Assembly: GCA_963585895.1 (NCBI GenBank)
Contig: OY757904.1
Coordinates: 868,407-932,406, forward strand
Direction: 5' to 3'
Source: Sepioteuthis lessoniana
Taxonomy: Eukaryota > Mollusca > Cephalopoda > Myopsida > Loliginidae
Length of the DNA stretch: 64,000 bases
The notes below the pieces were generated by a model. It saw only the letters and a program-made list of their open reading frames with translations. It was not told the origin of the DNA and did no database searches. The translations under genes were made by a program, and so were the position numbers. Positions 1-10,633 of the stretch are shown piece after piece. Every line of letters begins with the position of its first letter. The first letter of the stretch is position 1.

Positions 1-120
1 CAACTTTAGACTTCAAACTCTGAATTGAAAACAAAGACGAGCGAAAGATTATATCAGGTCAGTGTTAAGGGGATGAGTTTAATTTAGGGTCACAAAAATA
101 TCAAATATCTCGATTTCATT

Positions 121-490
121 CGGTGATTGTGGTGCAATGGTAATCGTGTATTTGTCGCTGCCTCCCACCAGACACGACTTGATACAAGGTCAAAAGCCCG
201 AAGGCCGATTAAAGTGGGTCGTTGGTATAGATACTGCAAAGCAAATTCAAATCCTGGATAAAAGTTGATTGCATTTCACATTGTATTAATGTACCATTGG
301 AAAATGTATGTATTCAACTATTCTCCTTCCAGCTATGGGTAAATAATAAGGTCACACTGAACTCTTTCACCTCTCAGTATAGTAACTAATATAAGAGAAA
401 GAAAACTCTGAATTAATACTTGTTAAACCCAGCTTAAAATTTGACTTCGTGTCGCATCTTGCTCGTGTGGAGGGTTTGATAAATACAATT
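121..490 (+). repeat. tRNA-derived SINE, family 1 (copy a)
   Basis: An A-box-like TGGTGCAATGG at 130-140 and a B-box-like TTCAAATCC near 246-254 mark a tRNA-type RNA polymerase III promoter. The body (CAGCTATGGGTAAATAATA, then AAAACTCTGAATTAA, then TGTTAAAC) matches the copy at 5109-5400 at roughly three quarters of positions. The A-to-B distance is about 75 bp longer than in the other copies, so this head is expanded or holds a small insertion. Non-coding; mobilised in trans by a LINE. Family placement is by comparison inside the window only. Confidence 0.65.
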
Positions 491-599
491 TAATTAGAAT
501 TCATTCCTTTTATCACAATCAGTTATATCTTTCTAATAATTCATGTTGTATCGTCGAGGTGAATGATACACCAGAAGAGTGAGTGCCTAATATATATCA

Positions 600-1530
600 T
601 TCAGCACAAGTATCCTGCGCTAATGCAGGACCATAGCCTAGACACGTCCGGCATTCCCAAAAATGCCTCGAGTTCCGTCGGCATTCATCTAAAAAAGAGC
701 GCCTCAGGCGCCAGGCGATAAAACTAGCCCCTCGGAAGAGAGTTAGAGCCTTTGGGAACGGTCTCCTAATGCTCGAGGAATTTCAGTTTATGGCCGCATG
801 ACGTGAATGCTAGGCCTCCCCGGCACCTGCGCCAGGCAGCATCAGCTGACTACTGTATCCAGAGATGCGAGACACCTGACCAGATCCGTGCCGCCGATAC
901 CACGATTGGCCGAAGGGAGCCCCATCTACTGGATCCAGTTTATTAAATCAACGGTATTTGTCGCATACCCGACCAAACGGACGAGTGTCACACAAGGCCT
1001 TTTTTAAGGTGGGTCCGGGCGCAGGGCAGTAGTCCAGAGGCGCCCGGTGGCTCCAAAAAGGGAGCGCCTCAGACGCTAGGTGATAAACCTAACCCCTCCG
1101 AGGACGGCCCCCTGAGGTTCGTGGTATATTCAGAAGACGGGACACACCTGACCAGATTCGTGCCTTTGATACCATGGCCAGCCGAAGTCTAACCTATCTA
1201 TTGGATTCTGTGGATTAAAATCAACGGTATTAGTCGGCATTCCCACCAACCGAACGAGTGTAGCACAATGCTTTTTTAAGGTGGGTCCGGGCGCAGGGCC
1301 TTAGCTCAGACGCGCCCGGCATTCCTCAAAATGCCGGAACCTCGTCGGCATTCACCTAAAGAGAGGCGCCTCAGGCGAAGAGGGTCAAAGCCTGAGAGAC
1401 GCCTCCCGGAGGCTCGAGGAATGTCCAGAAGACGGAACACACCTGACCAGATCCATGCCGCTGACACCACGAGCGGCCGAAGTGTGACTCATCTACAGGA
1501 TTCCGTGGATTAAAATCAACCCTCGAAGTC
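600..1530. repeat. GC-rich module repeated about three times
   Basis: Three related segments lie head to tail (about 606-1005, 1006-1277 and 1278-1530). Each holds GCGCCTCAGGCG or GCGCCTCAGACG and CCTGACCAGAT(C/T)CGTGCC; the first two end in a run before AAGGTGGGTCCGGGCGCAGG (at 1006 and 1278, 272 bp apart). The segment is clearly richer in G and C than its surroundings. It contains short open frames with no recognisable domain. I cannot assign it to a known element class. Confidence 0.6.
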
Positions 1531-1877
1531 TTTAATCGGAGTCTGTTTATAGTCATGAGCCAGTCCATCTAGTAGAGTGCTGAAAGGGTGTTTAGCTACT
1601 CTACAACAATTCACAAAGTTCGTAACACCGAGCTTTCAAAAGATTTTGTATTTGGAGGAAAAGAATGCACAGCAATTAATTCCAATCTCTATTTTTTAAG
1701 AATTAGTTCATAAAAATGCTTCCTTGAATTACAGAATTGGAGCTAGATAGATGGAACCAGATCTGAAGAATAAAAAGAATGTAGTTCTTTAAAACCTTTC
1801 CATTTGGTTCTTGTATATATTTGGACATATTTGGATATATTTACACCACACTCCACCACAGGCTTACCCAGTCGGCT

Positions 1878-2600
1878 AGGGCTGTAGAATACACCGACTG
1901 CACTTCTGCAGAAGGGTAAGACCCCCCCCCCAAAGAGTGTCCTGGATATGACACTAAACAATCTGATGGTGAGGTTCCAGTGATTTCGGTTCATTGCCAT
2001 TGCTCCCAGGTCCACTCTGGCCGGGAATGGTCGCACCTGATAGGGCCCTAACTATGGGTTAAATAGAAATAAACTGCGTGCTTATGCTAAACTGAATTGC
2101 TTGAATTAGAACAGTTTGACTTAACTGAATAGCTTGAAATAGAAATGGTTTTGACATTTAAACTGCGTACTTATGCTAAACCGAATTGTTTGAAATGGAG
2201 CTATTTTTTATATTGAAACTGCACTTACGCTAAACTGAATTGTTTAATTTCGAACTGTTTTGAACTGTGTGTAAACAAAATCTATACTTATACTAAACTG
2301 AATTAGCTGAATTAGAACAGTTTGAATAAAATGAATAGTTTGAAAAAGTAATGTTTTTGACTATCAAACTGTGTACTCATGCTAAACTGAATCGTTTGAA
2401 ATAGAACTTATTATTTGTATAAAATGGATTTGGCATTAAATAACCTACAAAGGTTGATATGCCATGAAACCCAAACAACCAAACAACCAACCAAACTTGA
2501 AACAAACATTTTCATCCAAATGACTTGATCCGGCGTTAAATGACCTGAAAAGGTTGATACGGCAAAAACCAACCAGCCAACCAACCGCCACGGGCAAGGT
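1878..2600 (+). repeat. Unclassified interspersed repeat (copy 1)
   Basis: It opens with GCTGTAGAATACACCGACTG and contains TGATGGTGAGGTTC, GCTCCCAGGTCCACTC and CACCTGATAGGG. Next come about six degenerate 55-60-bp units of the type CTTATGCTAAACTGAATTG...TAGAACTGTTTTGACATT. It closes with a GGATTTGGCATTAAAT / AGGTTGATATGCCAT module, present twice, and a CAACCAAAC-rich tail. The same order recurs at 21267-21845, which defines the element. No coding capacity is visible. It may be a non-autonomous element, but the class is unknown. Confidence 0.65.
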
Positions 2601-2639
2601 ATGGCAGAAGTTCAATTTTTAAGCGCCATTCAACTGGTT

Positions 2640-2830
2640 TTCCTCCTCTAAGATTCGTTGTAGTATGAATGCAGTCTGTCATTTAGCCATAGCTGGACAA
2701 TAGAAAAAGAGACGAATTATTAACTTTGCCAAGACATTGGGCGTTAAGTGAAACGCAACTAGTCTCATCTAAGATTTGAACTCGGGTCATCAAGTCTCTT
2801 TACTACAACAATATGAACAGTTACAATTAT
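2640..2830 (-). repeat. SINE family 1 remnant, minus strand
   Basis: On the minus strand GACCCGAGTTCAAATC (B box, around 2775-2790) is followed by body sequence including a diverged TAGCCATAGCTGG, matching the TACCCATAGCTGG body of the other copies. The A box is weak, and the copy is more diverged than those at 121, 5109 and 37277. Confidence 0.45.
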
Positions 2831-2839
2831 TGTTGTCAG

Positions 2840-5095
2840 GGGCCGCGAATTATCAAGATGGAAGAGAAGGTTCCTGTTGTCTGGGGGCGCACATTATCAT
2901 GATCGAATATAAGGTTCTTGTGTGGGGCCGCGCATTATCATGATGGAACATGGTTCTTGTATCGGGCAGTGCATTTTGTATTATGGAACATATGGTTCTT
3001 GTTGTCTGGGGTTGAGCATTATCATGAAGAGACATATTGTTTTTGCTAACTAGGGCCTTAAATTATCATGATGGAACATATGATTCTTCTTGTGTGGGGC
3101 CGCGCATTATCATGATGGAACATGTGGTTCTTGTTGGATGGGACGGTGAATTATCATGATAGAATCTATGGTTCTTGTTGTATTGGACCGTGCATTATCT
3201 TGATGGAGCACATGGTTCTAATTGTTTGGTGCCGCTCAATATAACGAGGGAACATATGGTTCTTGTCTAGGGCTGTGCGTTTTCAAGATGGAACAAATGA
3301 TTCTATTTTTATGTGGTCATTCATTATCATGATGGAACATATGGCACTTGTTGTATGGTGCTGCGAATTATAGTTATAGAACATATGATTCTTGGGCCCT
3401 GCATTATCACGATGGAATATATCACGTGTTATCATGATGAAGTATATGGTTCTTGTTATCTTGGGCTGTGCATTATAACGATGGAACATATGGTTCTTGT
3501 TCTATGGGGCCGCGCATTTTCATGATTGAACACATGGTTCTATTTGTATTTGACATTCATTATCAGGATGGAATATATAATTCTAGCTGTACTAGGTCAC
3601 GCATTATCTTCACTGATCTTTTGGCTCTTGTTCTCTGGGGCTAACAAATACCATATTGTTACATGTGGTTTTTGTTTTTTTTATCATGATGAAATATATG
3701 ATCCTTGTTGTATGGGGACTTGCATTATCATGATGAAAAATATGGTCTTTGTTTTATAGGGCCGCTTATTATCATTATGGAACATATTGTTCTTGTTGTA
3801 TAGGGTCGCGAATTATCATGATAGAACATATGGCTCTTGTTGTCTGGGTCCCTGCATTATCACGATGGAATATATAGTTTTTGTTTTCTGGGGCCGTCCT
3901 TTATCATGATCGAATATATGATTCTTGTTGTCTGGGTCCCTGCATTATCACGATGGAATATGTAGTTTTTTGTTTTCTGGGGCCGTCCTTTATCATGATC
4001 GAACATATGATTCTTGTTTTATAGAGCCGCACGCATTATTGTGAAGGAACTGATAGTTCTTGTTGCATTGCGCCGCGCATTATCATGTTTGAATGTAAGT
4101 TTCTTGTTGCATTGGATTTCGAATTAGGGGTCTTGTTGTCCGGGGCCACGCCTTATCATGATGGAATATATTGTTCTTGTATGGGGCCATTATCATGATG
4201 GAACATATGGTCCTTGTTTTATGGGGCTCTGCATTATCACAATGGAGCATATGTTTTCTTTTATGGGGTCATTCATTATCCGGATAAAATATGTGCTTCT
4301 CGTTGTATTGGGCCGCACATAGTCATGATGGACGATGCAGTTCTTATTGTATGGGATCGCGTATTATCATAATAGAGCATATGGTTTTTGTTGTCTGAGC
4401 CGCGCATTATCACAATGGAACATATGGATCTTGTTGTATGGGCCGCAAATTATCATGATGAACATATGTTTCTTGTTGTATTTGGACGTGCATAATCCTT
4501 ATGGAACATATGGTTTTTTGTTGTCAGAGGCCACTTATTATCATGATGGAACATATAGTTCAGTATTTATGGGGCTCTGCATTATCATGATGCAACATTT
4601 GGTTCTTATTCTATTGGGCCGTGCATAATCATGAGCGATCATGTTGTTCTTGTTCTATTGGGACACGCATGATCGTGATAGAACATATGGTTCTTGTTGG
4701 GTGGGTTTATTCATTATCAAGATGGAACATATGTTGTTTTTTTTGTTTTATGGGACCGCTTATTATCATGATGCATTATATGCAACTTATTTTCTGGGGC
4801 CGCTTATTATCCCGATGGAACATATTGTTCCTGTTGTTTGAGGCCCTTTATTATGATGATCGACATATTGTTCTTGTTGTATGTGGCCTCGCATCTTCAT
4901 GATGGAATACATGGTTCTTGTTGTCTGGGGCCATTTTTTATGGTTTTTGTATGGGGACGCGTATGATGGAATATATGGTTCTTGTCCGAGCCCACGTATT
5001 ATCATGATGCAACATATGGTTTTTATTAGGGACTGTGCATCATAACGATTGTAAGTATGGTTCTTATTGTATTGGGTCGTGCATTATCATGATAG
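2840..5095. repeat. 44-bp minisatellite array (about 50 units)
   Basis: A degenerate unit of the type ATTATCATGATGGAACATAT + GGTTCTTGTTGTATGGGGCC + GCGC recurs without interruption; adjacent units at 3768 and 3812 are 44 bp apart. Units vary by substitutions and small indels. Each holds the palindrome ATCATGAT. The period is not a multiple of three, so open frames here on both strands are repeat translations and not genes. It abuts a SINE on each side. Confidence 0.9.
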
Positions 5096-5108
5096 CACAC
5101 TTTTTAAA

Positions 5109-5400
5109 AGGAGGTGCCCGTGGTGTAATGTTTTTGTCGTAGGAAATGGACACAGCGACACGAGCTCAAATCCTGACCGAGACTGATTGCATTTCACATA
5201 GCACTAATACCCTTAGGAAAGGTATGAATCTAATTATTCTCCCTCCAGCTATGGGTAAATAGTAGGGCAGACTAGGTTCTTCAGCCTTGATGAGGCAACT
5301 AGTCTAGGAGAAGGAAAACTCTGAATTAAAACCTGTTAAACTTCGCTTAAAAATTGACCTTGTGTCATATCCTGCCCGAGCGGAGGGGTTGGTAAATATG
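5109..5400 (+). repeat. tRNA-derived SINE, family 1 (copy b)
   Basis: A-box-like TGGTGTAATG at 5121-5130 and B-box-like GAGCTCAAATCC at 5162-5173 are 31 bp apart, as in a tRNA promoter. The body carries CCTCCAGCTATGGGTAAATA and GGAAAACTCTGAATTAAAAC and ends near GGAGGGGTTGGTAAATA. This is the most regular plus-strand copy and serves as the window reference. Confidence 0.7.
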
Positions 5401-6554
5401 AATAGCACACTTTTTCAATTGATTGAACCGAACGTATTTTCTTTACACAAAGAAAAAATATATTAAAGCTCGCACCAGATATAATAGGTACTGCTAAAAT
5501 TGAATTCCTGATTGGCGGCAACTCAACGTGAACTTTGACAAAATTTGATCAAACGTTTACTAAAAATTTCCTTGAATAGAAGTTCACTTTGCGTTGCTAT
5601 TTAGTCTGCTTTCATTAAGCCATAATATAAATTACTTTCTCAGGTTGTTATGAAACCATAATAATATTGTTTATATTGATTGGAGACAGTTGTTTGCAAT
5701 GAGTTATTGATAATTACACAGACACGATTTGCTCGTGTTTGCTCGAATTATGTAATACCTATTGCATAAAACAAAATGTTTAGTAGTTAACCATTGTGTT
5801 AAGTTAAGATGATATATAAGTGCATACTAGTTAAAATTTTTTAAAGTTTCAGTGAGAATTTGTATTTAACAGTGTATTACCTATTTATTATTTTGTATTT
5901 AGAAAACTGTAAGCGTGTATTTATTTTTAAGTGATTTTTCTCCAGGGCTTTACATGAATATTTATATATACTTTATGAGGTTAAATAATTTGAAGTCTGA
6001 TATCAGTCTTTCGTGGGCAGAACCATAGTTTTTTTCACTGCTTGGCATTAAGGTACAGTTTTTTAGGGTCTTCTCCTTTGAATTAAAAGTGGTAGGACAA
6101 GAATCGCATGAAAGAGTATGGGATTTTTTAAAACTAAGGATGAAAATAAAACTTAATGGAAGAATACCTATAAGTGCCACCAAAGTCAAGTTTAGGAATT
6201 CGCCTTTATATATAACATATTTATACATTGTTAGCATAAAGGTTAAAAAAGGTTCTTTAAAATAGAGCATTACCAATAGCTTTCGGAAAAAAATCATTTA
6301 AAACACACATACATAGCAAAATTTGAGAAAAGGAAAATAAATTCATGTAACCTTGGTGCATCTTCTTTGGAAGATTGTCGTAACACAATCTTCCAACCCA
6401 CAATTCCCTGCCGTTTGGCTTTGTGTCGTACTAAGTAATTTTTTTTTTCTTACTAAAATTCAACGGTTTGTTATTTCGCGTAGGTTGAAACAGTTGAGAA
6501 ATATGTAAGAACCAAGAGAAATAAAGAAAATGTTGAATAGAATATTATGCAAAC

Positions 6555-6556
<2 letters not shown>
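5401..6556. other. AT-rich stretch, nothing recognised
   Basis: A 111-codon minus-strand frame (5962-6297) has one hydrophobic segment but no domain, no similarity I recognise and AT-driven composition. I see no RNA gene or mobile element here. Confidence 0.5.

Positions 6557-6614
<58 letters not shown>
6557..6614 (+). repeat. (GA)n microsatellite
   Basis: About 29 uninterrupted GA dinucleotides. They create the Ser/Leu run of a spurious minus-strand reading frame. Confidence 0.98.
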
Positions 6615-6617
<3 letters not shown>

Positions 6618-7110
6618 TTGACTAAAAAAAGAGGATATCCTTATATAAAAGAAAATAATTTTTAAAAATATAACATGAAAACTAATGTGATAATAGTGAA
6701 GAGAAAAAGGGAGAAAGAAATTAGAATTCATGATGAGAAACGGCAATAGAGAAATGGGAATGAAAGAAAATAAACAAGGGCGTGGAAAGGACTGCATGGC
6801 ACCAGAAAGAAAGAGACATGGAAAAATAAAAAAGAAGTTATATATACAGTGAAAGAGAATGGAAAAGAAGATAAGATTTAAAGTAGTCAGCAATCGAAAA
6901 CGAAAGCAAAAGAAAAAGAAATATAATTTGATGCCTCTGTATATTTTTGGTCGGTTCAATACCTTTCAGTAACCTTGGCAGCAGCAGCAGCAGCTAAGAT
7001 GTCGGCTGGTGATACCTGATCCTTCAAAAATCTTGCTTTGCATCTTCTTTATAACTTCCAAAAACATAATGGAATCATCATTACAAGAAGATCACACACA
7101 CATACACAGT

Positions 7111-7111
<1 letters not shown>

Positions 7112-7150
<39 letters not shown>

Positions 7151-7290
7151 GATAGAGATAGAGAGAGAGAGAGAGAGAGAAAGTCGGAAGATGCAATTCT
7201 AAAGTATTTTCTACTAAAGCACTCACACTTCAACACACTCATACACTCACGCACTTTTTTTTACTTTATATACTCCTGTACACGCATGTA

Positions 7291-7366
<76 letters not shown>
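7112..7366 (+). repeat. (GA)n then (CA)n microsatellites
   Basis: An interrupted GA/GATA tract (7112-7181) and, after about 110 bp, a long CA tract (7293-7366). Confidence 0.95.
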
Positions 7367-7369
<3 letters not shown>

Positions 7370-7684
7370 CATATACTCACTTACAAGCGTGCATGCACGC
7401 TCGTATACAAGCATGTTTCAGGAGTAATATACTCGTTACAGACCAAAGTATTTGTGTTTACACACACACGCATATATATATATATATATCTTCTCTTGTA
7501 AAAGCATGCATATGCATAGAATAAAGCATAAAACATTCTGCATCAACTCAAAGATATCTTAGAGGAGATTCTTAATAAATATTTTAGATCATTTAAAGTT
7601 TAAAACAAAAATTAAAGAATAATATCTGCATCTCAAATTCGCATACCCCCCCCATATATATAGGGACACTTAAGTTTCAGACTA

Positions 7685-7745
7685 CGGCAGACTGATGAAG
7701 TAGGCTAGAACGAATGACGACCGAAACGTTGTGACTAACAACCAA
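7685..7745 (+). other. Penelope-end-like motif (CTGATGA...CGAAACG)
   Basis: CTGATGAAG and CGAAACGTTG are separated by about 22 nt and followed by an inverted pair GTTGT/ACAAC. This recalls the conserved core (CTGATGA...GAAAC) of the hammerhead-type ribozyme motifs reported in Penelope-like elements. A proper stem II is not visible, so it may be only a decayed or look-alike element end. Confidence 0.3.
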
Positions 7746-7934
7746 GATGACGACATCAGCGATAAGAAAATAAAAATGTTTAAGATGTTTAAAAAAGAAA
7801 ATATTTTGAAAAATAAATTCCTGTAAATCTACGTAAATTTTAATTAGTTAAGAATATTTTCGCCTTTATATAAAGGAAAAAATACAAAAAATTACAAAAT
7901 GTTTGTACGAGTTTTTATATAAGTAAAGTGAATA

Positions 7935-8020
7935 AAAGCTTTTCTTTGGTAAGCCCATGTCATGGTCAGATCTAAATCCAATTTAAAATAAATTCATAGT
8001 CATATGTATTTCTTAGGGTC
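7935..8020 (+). pseudogene. Tc1/mariner-type transposase fragment
   Basis: The stretch AAAGCTTTTCTTTGG...CATGTCATGGTC...GATCTAAATCCAAT matches the corresponding part of the better-preserved transposon copy at 9043-9110 and encodes a shifted SDLNPI-type motif, the conserved segment before the last catalytic acid of Tc1-type transposases. Only this short piece is recognisable; its ends cannot be placed. Confidence 0.55.
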
Positions 8021-8294
8021 TGAGTAACTTTTTCAAGAGTAGATTTAGAATCATGAGCAACTTTTTTGATCATTCAGGTTATTTAAATAGTTTAACTATT
8101 TCTTAATATCATCAAAATAGAGTTTAGGATTTTGTAGAGATTGTAATTTATCTAATTTCATTTGGATCTACGGTTGATATTTTTTAAATATCTTTTGGTT
8201 TGTAATACAACTGAAGTCTAGCTAATTTCACACAACCCCACCATCTGACATAATTTTCCTGTATTAATATTGGCAGATTCATCATCGTTTATAT

Positions 8295-9552
8295 AAACCC
8301 GAGACAAAAATTATGGGATAAGCACACTTACAGGATTTTTGCCATGGTTTATTATTTTGCTGTAAATAAACTAATGAAAGATAAAGCATAAAAAATTGAA
8401 AACTTTAAACAAACTGGATTAAATTATTTGAATTATTTTTTTCCATAACATGCCGAGGAAAATATTTTGAAATCCCCCAACGTCGTGGAAAATACTTTGG
8501 AATCACCCAAGGTTGAGGAAAATATTTTGGAATCTCCCAATATTGAGGAAAATATTTTGAAATGATCTTGTAATTTACATATCTAAAACAAATACCAATT
8601 GAATGGTATGTGGCGAAAGAACTTAGTTATTTCCGGTCGGCAATGTCAAACATTTGGTGGAAATATTTTAAAAGAATGGGGTAGTTAAAAAAGGAAACGT
8701 AGACGACGAAATACATCAAAGAGTCAGAATAGAAAACCCAAAGGAATACGCCTTGAAAATAAAAAGTGAATGGATGAATCACGAGTCTAAGGTAATGATG
8801 TTGAAATTCTTATCTTGTGCCATGAAAAATATTAAGATGATTGGGTGAAGAAAACAGGTAAATTTCCCAAGTTATCCATAATATGGGATTGCATGACATT
8901 TAAAGGGCAGGGAAGATGGCAATTAAATCAATAATCAATGAACATGTGTTCTATGAAAACCAGCATAATTTTCTCCTTCCAATAATAGAAACTTGGTTTT
9001 TCAGGACAGTAGTTCATCTTATCACAGAGCAAAAGGAATTAAAGCTTTTCTTCTGGAAGGGTGTGTCATGGTCAACGAAATGTTCGGATCTAAATCCAAT
9101 TGAAAATTAATAAAGGAAACTAAAAAAGTGTCCCAAAAGAAGGTTCTGTCTACCAAAGAAGATGTATTAAGTGCTACTCAGGAAAGTTGGAACCACTTTA
9201 ATATTGATAGAATATTGCTTTAAATTAGGAAATTCAGAGTTTTAAAGAATTAAGGTTGTCAAAAAAGCTCGAAGAGAAGCGACTTATTATTAACTTAAAA
9301 TTTTGTCCATGAATTCCCTAATTTTTTCTCAATATTTTATGATATTTGTCTCTTCTTCATTTGGAAAAATATACCATTAATTGAAATATAATATAATTGA
9401 TAATATAATTTAGTTTGTTTAAGTTATGTTTTATGAAGTCAGAATGTTCTCTTGAATAGAAAAATATCAATCAATTTTTTTTATTGCAGAATAAAAGAAC
9501 CTAAATTGAACATCTTCCAAGTGTGCTAATTCCATAACTTTTGCCAGAGTTA
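8295..9552 (+). mobile_element. Degenerate Tc1/mariner-like DNA transposon with TIRs
   Basis: The left end (8295-8329) reads GACAAAAATTATGGGATAAG then CACACTT; the right end (9519-9552) reads AAGTGTGCTAATTCCATAAC then TTTTGCCAGAG, its inverted counterpart with few mismatches. The 1258-bp length suits a Tc1-type element. Inside lie transposase pieces in different frames: a FPKLSIIWDCMTFKG-type segment near 8868-8907 (compare the usual MIWGCMS block), a degraded QDNAPCH region near 9000-9030, and CSDLNPIEN ending at 9110. Frameshifts and stops show it is long dead. A local 4-unit, 30-bp tandem repeat sits at 8454-8563. Confidence 0.8.
8454..8563 (+). repeat. 30-bp tandem repeat, four units
   Basis: GAGGAAAATATTTTGAAATC followed by CCCCAACGTC recurs four times, the last truncated, with a few substitutions. 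It lies inside the Tc1-like element between the left inverted repeat and the recognisable transposase remnants. It may have expanded after insertion. Confidence 0.85.
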
Positions 9553-10540
9553 GAAGATACGAAAATTATTCTTAACATTTTAATGATTTGTTTTTCACTG
9601 ATATGAATAACTTGAACAAAAACTTTGTAAAACTTTGTTCTTTTCGCAATATCAGATGATAACCAAAATTACCACATTATTTCCAAACAAACTACAACCT
9701 TCTGTTTTTGTCAGGTACTTCTCTAACAATCCTTTCCTGTTTGACCATATTGTTTAGATTATTCTAATAAATTTTTTCCTTTTCTATAGAAATTTTGGTG
9801 CTGGTATATAGTTTTAAGATATTCGTCGTTTTTATGTATGAAAAGAAAAATTATAACTTTTCCAATGATGTTCTTTGTCTCACCAGCTACCACGATTCTA
9901 CCAATCACTTCAAGTACCTACTATGGCTTGAACTGTTTCTGTCACGTGATATACACACCAGAAACTCGCACATTCTGGCAAAATATAAAAAAAATCTTTG
10001 ACTCACCCAAGTCTCATCATCCCAGTAATATTAATTGGGAAATACTTATGCTTGAACATCATTGAGCAGTGGAAGAGACAAGTGCAATCCCAATGACGAA
10101 TTAATTAGGAAGAATTAACTGATATAAGATAATCCTTTTAGTATAGACTGCAGAATTAGAATAATTTACCCCGTGCATTGAATTAAGGGTTCGATTCGAA
10201 ATTCCCAGAAAGTTACTGACCACAACATACACCTGGATGTCAAAGGGTGCAACGTTAAGACGACACTACTAATCAGAGTACATCAGTGAATGACAAGAAT
10301 TTCTCATATCAGACGTTTAAAACAAATAAAACAAAATAGATCGTTAACGCATTTATCAATGTTAAAATTAATGTTTAAAAATATTTTATCTTACTTGAAT
10401 AAATAAACAGGAAACGCGAAAATAACAACCGTTGATCAACCACTCTTATGTCTTCCCTTGCGTACAATAACATACTAATGGGAAAAGGTTGCATAGACAA
10501 TGGAAAAATAAATTTACAATAAGCGAACTGGATAGAAATC

Positions 10541-10542
<2 letters not shown>
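9553..10542. other. AT-rich stretch with a possible tRNA-like B box
   Basis: Two overlapping short frames around 9795-10065 show no domain. Near 10188-10200 GGGTTCGATTCGAA resembles a B box, but no matching A box or SINE body is clear. Nothing else is recognised. Confidence 0.4.

Positions 10543-10630
<88 letters not shown>
10543..10630 (+). repeat. (CA)n microsatellite
   Basis: About 44 CA dinucleotides, uninterrupted. Confidence 0.98.

Positions 10631-10633
<3 letters not shown>

Noticed and set aside
3283-5005. Multiple frames of 60-97 codons on both strands
   Set aside because: Translations of the 44-bp minisatellite.
5962-6297. 111-codon minus-strand frame with a hydrophobic segment
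   Set aside because: No ortholog or motif recognised; composition fits AT-rich background.
6471-6959. 162-codon minus-strand frame
   Set aside because: Driven by the GA microsatellite and AT-rich sequence; Phe/Ser/Leu only, no domain.
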